Origin: Paraburkholderia hayleyella | GTDB lineage: Bacteria > Pseudomonadota > Gammaproteobacteria > Burkholderiales > Burkholderiaceae | Length of the DNA: 64,000 nt | Assembly: GCF_009455685.1 (NCBI RefSeq) | Contig: NZ_QPES01000001.1 | Coordinates: 806,001-870,000, forward strand | Reading direction: 5' to 3' | Part shown: one piece after another, positions 62,159-64,000 of the stretch | Numbering within the stretch: the first letter of the stretch is position 1 | Layout: every line of letters starts with the position of its first letter | The notes under the pieces: model-generated | What the model was told of the DNA's origin: nothing | The model's database searches: none | Seen by the model: the letters and a program-made list of their open reading frames with translations, nothing else | Translations under genes and position numbers: made by a program

Positions 62159-63349
62159 GTGCTGATGGCGACGAGGTTGGCTTTGCAAGAGAGCCTGGCA
62201 TTAAGAGAGCAGGCGGGTGACGGTATCGCTGAGTTTAGCGAATTGATGGCACGGATCTATCAAGGGCCGATGGAGCCGACGCCGTGGGCCAGTGCTCTCG
62301 AAATGATCCGGCACAAGTTGCGTGCGAATTACGTCACGCTAGTCTTGCGCGCCGCGGCAAGCGACCGCCGTGCGCCGATTTCGGTGCACGCATCGGAGTT
62401 CGGCCCGGTCGTGCCCAATGAAGCGTCATACAACGATTATTACTATTCACTGGACCCCTTCGTTGGGCTTCCAGCGGATCGCGTAGTGACAGCTGACGAA
62501 GTATTTGGCGATACCGGCTGGTTATCGAGCGAGTTCTATAAGCAATTTTTAAAGCCTTCTGACGTGCGCTACATCCTCGGTGCAGATTTGCGTACCCAGT
62601 CCGGTGTCGAATGCCGTTTTCGCATCTGCCGCAGCCACGCGGAGACGCAGTTCACGGCGCAGGACAAGGCGGTCTGTACCTTGCTGCTCCCCCATCTGAA
62701 GCGCGCGGTCGAACTGCATTCACGGCTTGATAGCGTGGAGGTCGAACGTTCCATGTACGCGAATGCCATCAACCGCATGCAGGTAGGCGCAATCACACTC
62801 GACAAGGATGGCTCGATCATTAATGCGAACAGTGTCGCAAACGAAATTCTGTCGCAAACCAATGGGCTATGCATTGCGCGAGGCAAAGTGGAAGCCATGA
62901 ACGCCCATGAAAACCGGACGTTGCAACGGCTGATCCGGCATGCCGTGATGGGTCATCAAGGCATGGCTGCGGCCATTGTCGAGGCGATGCCGATCACACG
63001 TAGTCGTGACAAGCCACGCCTTGGTTTGCTGGTGCGCTCGATTCTGTTATCGGATTGGGCCGAAGATAACAAGCGCAGTCCAGCTGTCGCGCTTTTCTTG
63101 CGTGATCCCGAGCGCAAGCCGCAAGGGGCGCAAGAGATCATCCGCAAGCTGTTCGATCTCACCCCCGCCGAAGCGTCGCTCGCGCTGTTGTTGACGAATG
63201 GACTCACACTCGATGAGGCGGCTGAAGAGTCGGGGATTAGCAAAAATACGGTGCGCACTCATCTTCGATCGATTTTTTCGAAAACGGGTGTCACCAGGCA
63301 GGCCACGTTAGTCTGCATTTTGCTCGGTAGTGTGGTGCCTTTGGGATAA
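62159..63349 (+). CDS. LuxR-family helix-turn-helix regulator
   Basis: GTG 62159 has GGAGG seven bases upstream and gives 396 residues. Open frame continues left to 61994 without a better start; ATG 62165 is an alternative. The C-terminal LuxR-type DNA-binding domain (last 65 residues) reads FDLTPAEASLALLLTNGLTL, then AEESGISKNTVRTHLRSIF. The long N-terminal part may be a PAS/GAF-like sensor but lacks the acyl-homoserine-lactone-binding motif set. It is divergent from the esterase gene and may regulate it. Confidence 0.85.
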   Translation: MLMATRLALQESLALREQAGDGIAEFSELMARIYQGPMEPTPWASALEMIRHKLRANYVTLVLRAAASDRRAPISVHASEFGPVVPNEASYNDYYYSLDPFVGLPADRVVTADEVFGDTGWLSSEFYKQFLKPSDVRYILGADLRTQSGVECRFRICRSHAETQFTAQDKAVCTLLLPHLKRAVELHSRLDSVEVERSMYANAINRMQVGAITLDKDGSIINANSVANEILSQTNGLCIARGKVEAMNAHENRTLQRLIRHAVMGHQGMAAAIVEAMPITRSRDKPRLGLLVRSILLSDWAEDNKRSPAVALFLRDPERKPQGAQEIIRKLFDLTPAEASLALLLTNGLTLDEAAEESGISKNTVRTHLRSIFSKTGVTRQATLVCILLGSVVPLG

Positions 63350-63379
63350 ACGCGCTGCCTGCGTGCTGGCAGGTAACGA

Positions 63380-63411
63380 TGGCCAGCGGGTGGCCAGCGG
63401 GTGGCCAGCGG
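63380..63411. repeat. Three-copy 11-base tandem repeat
   Basis: TGGCCAGCGGG twice, then TGGCCAGCGG, in the gap between the convergent LuxR-type and VOC genes. Confidence 0.75.
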
Positions 63412-63425
63412 TGGCCAACAATGGC

Positions 63426-63785
63426 TTAGCTGGCTTCAGCCGTGCGTTTCTGTGATAGCACGATTAGTGCGCCGTTGCGGTCCTCCAGTACGGCCCGATA
63501 TTCATGAGGCCCGGCATGCACCGGAACCCTAACCGACGCTCCTGCCTTAACCATGCGCTCCAGCGATGAGTACAAATCCTCATCCTCGTCGACCCTTAGC
63601 GTGAGCGCTGTGTTTTCGACGATCTGCTCATCTTTTGACACTAGCGCGATTGTTATCGCGCCGCCGTCGATGGCGCAATAACGATCGCCGTCCCGAAACT
63701 TGATGCTGAGCCCTAGACCTTCTACAAACAATGGCAGGCTTGCGTCGATATCGTCAACCGGATACAGCAGCATCGAGACTTTCAT
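63426..63785 (-). CDS. VOC (glyoxalase/bleomycin-resistance fold) protein
   Basis: From ATG 63785 (AGAGGAAA upstream) the product is 119 residues; the in-frame ATG at 63830 lacks a ribosome site. The pattern is that of a single VOC module pair: VSMLLYPVDDIDASLPLFVEG, FRDGDRYCAIDGGAI, ALTLRVDEDEDLYSSLERMV, and a final strand YRAVLEDRNGALIVLS. Members may be lyases, dioxygenases or binding proteins; no metal-ligand set is certain, so activity is unknown. Confidence 0.8.
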   Translation of the reverse strand: MKVSMLLYPVDDIDASLPLFVEGLGLSIKFRDGDRYCAIDGGAITIALVSKDEQIVENTALTLRVDEDEDLYSSLERMVKAGASVRVPVHAGPHEYRAVLEDRNGALIVLSQKRTAEAS

Positions 63786-63938
63786 TTTGTTTTTCCTCTG
63801 TGACTGATTTGTCTGATCCAGATTGCGCAAATCATGTTGCGATCGTAATCGTACCTTGACCCGCGCGCCCAGTCTGACTGGATGAGATCGTCAGTGGTTG
63901 TGAACGGTCCAGCACGTCTGGTCACGAAATTGACTGCG

Positions 63939-64000
63939 TTACTCCAAATAGACGATGCGAGCTTCTACGTGCGCACCGACACTTTCGTCCATGGGCAGTC
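63939..64000 (-). CDS. Possible 3' end of a further gene, cut by the window end
   Basis: On the minus strand a frame enters from beyond the window and ends at a TAA at 63939-63941, with the final residues DESVGAHVEARIVYLE. It reads like the end of a real protein, but only about 20 codons are visible, so the product cannot be named. Confidence 0.3.
   Translation of the reverse strand, partial: LPMDESVGAHVEARIVYLE

Noticed and set aside
1..64000. CRISPR arrays, tRNA or rRNA genes, integrase or transposase genes
   Set aside because: No regularly spaced repeats of CRISPR size, no cloverleaf or rRNA segment and no recognisable recombinase was found; the tandem repeats present are too short.

Overview
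The window is chromosomal DNA of a betaproteobacterium, most likely of the family Burkholderiaceae (Burkholderia in the wide sense). The reasons are the moderately high GC, many four-base stop/start overlaps, and the style of the flagellar, LysR, LuxR and TonB proteins. This placement is inferred from protein style only.

Bases 1 to about 39,860 hold an almost complete secondary (lateral, Flag-2-like) flagellar system. Leftward are flhA-flhB-fliR-fliQ-fliP-fliN-fliM, and just right of it three tandem flagellin genes. Rightward are an OmpR-type response regulator with a CHASE2-like histidine kinase, then fliE-F-G-H-I-J, fliD-S-T-K-L, fliA (sigma-28), motA-motB, flgM-flgN and a separate glucosaminidase. 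flgA is leftward, followed by rightward flgB to flgL and an unrecognised flagellum-linked gene. A fliB-type lysine methylase, cut by the window start, lies at the left edge. The set encodes export gate, rotor, rod, hook, cap, filament, stators and its own sigma/anti-sigma pair. No chemotaxis genes, fliO, flhF/flhG or LafK-type sigma-54 activator are visible, and FliM lacks the usual CheY-P-binding N-terminus.

Bases about 39,950 to 52,600 are a visibly AT-rich island with the signs of horizontal acquisition. It carries six leftward, highly diverged paralogues of an unrecognised family. Each has a Ser/Asn/Gln-rich N-terminus and a helical C-terminal domain defined by two ungapped motifs at constant spacing. 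The island also holds a frameshifted gene whose product resembles an OTU-type cysteine protease, a possible glycosyltransferase, a sugar nucleotidyltransferase-like gene and a 1.36 kb stretch without a convincing gene. This looks like a cluster of secreted effectors and is the best candidate here for an undescribed system.

Bases about 52,700 to 64,000 return to ordinary GC: a LysR regulator, a SAM methyltransferase, a leftward iron-uptake-like operon (DUF2946-like protein, TonB receptor, PepSY membrane protein), a thiolase, an HSL-type esterase, a LuxR-type regulator and a VOC-domain protein.

Three genes (fliG, fliK and the OTU-like gene) are each broken by what looks like one G missing from a G5 or G6 run. 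This points to homopolymer errors in the assembly or to real contraction of G tracts.
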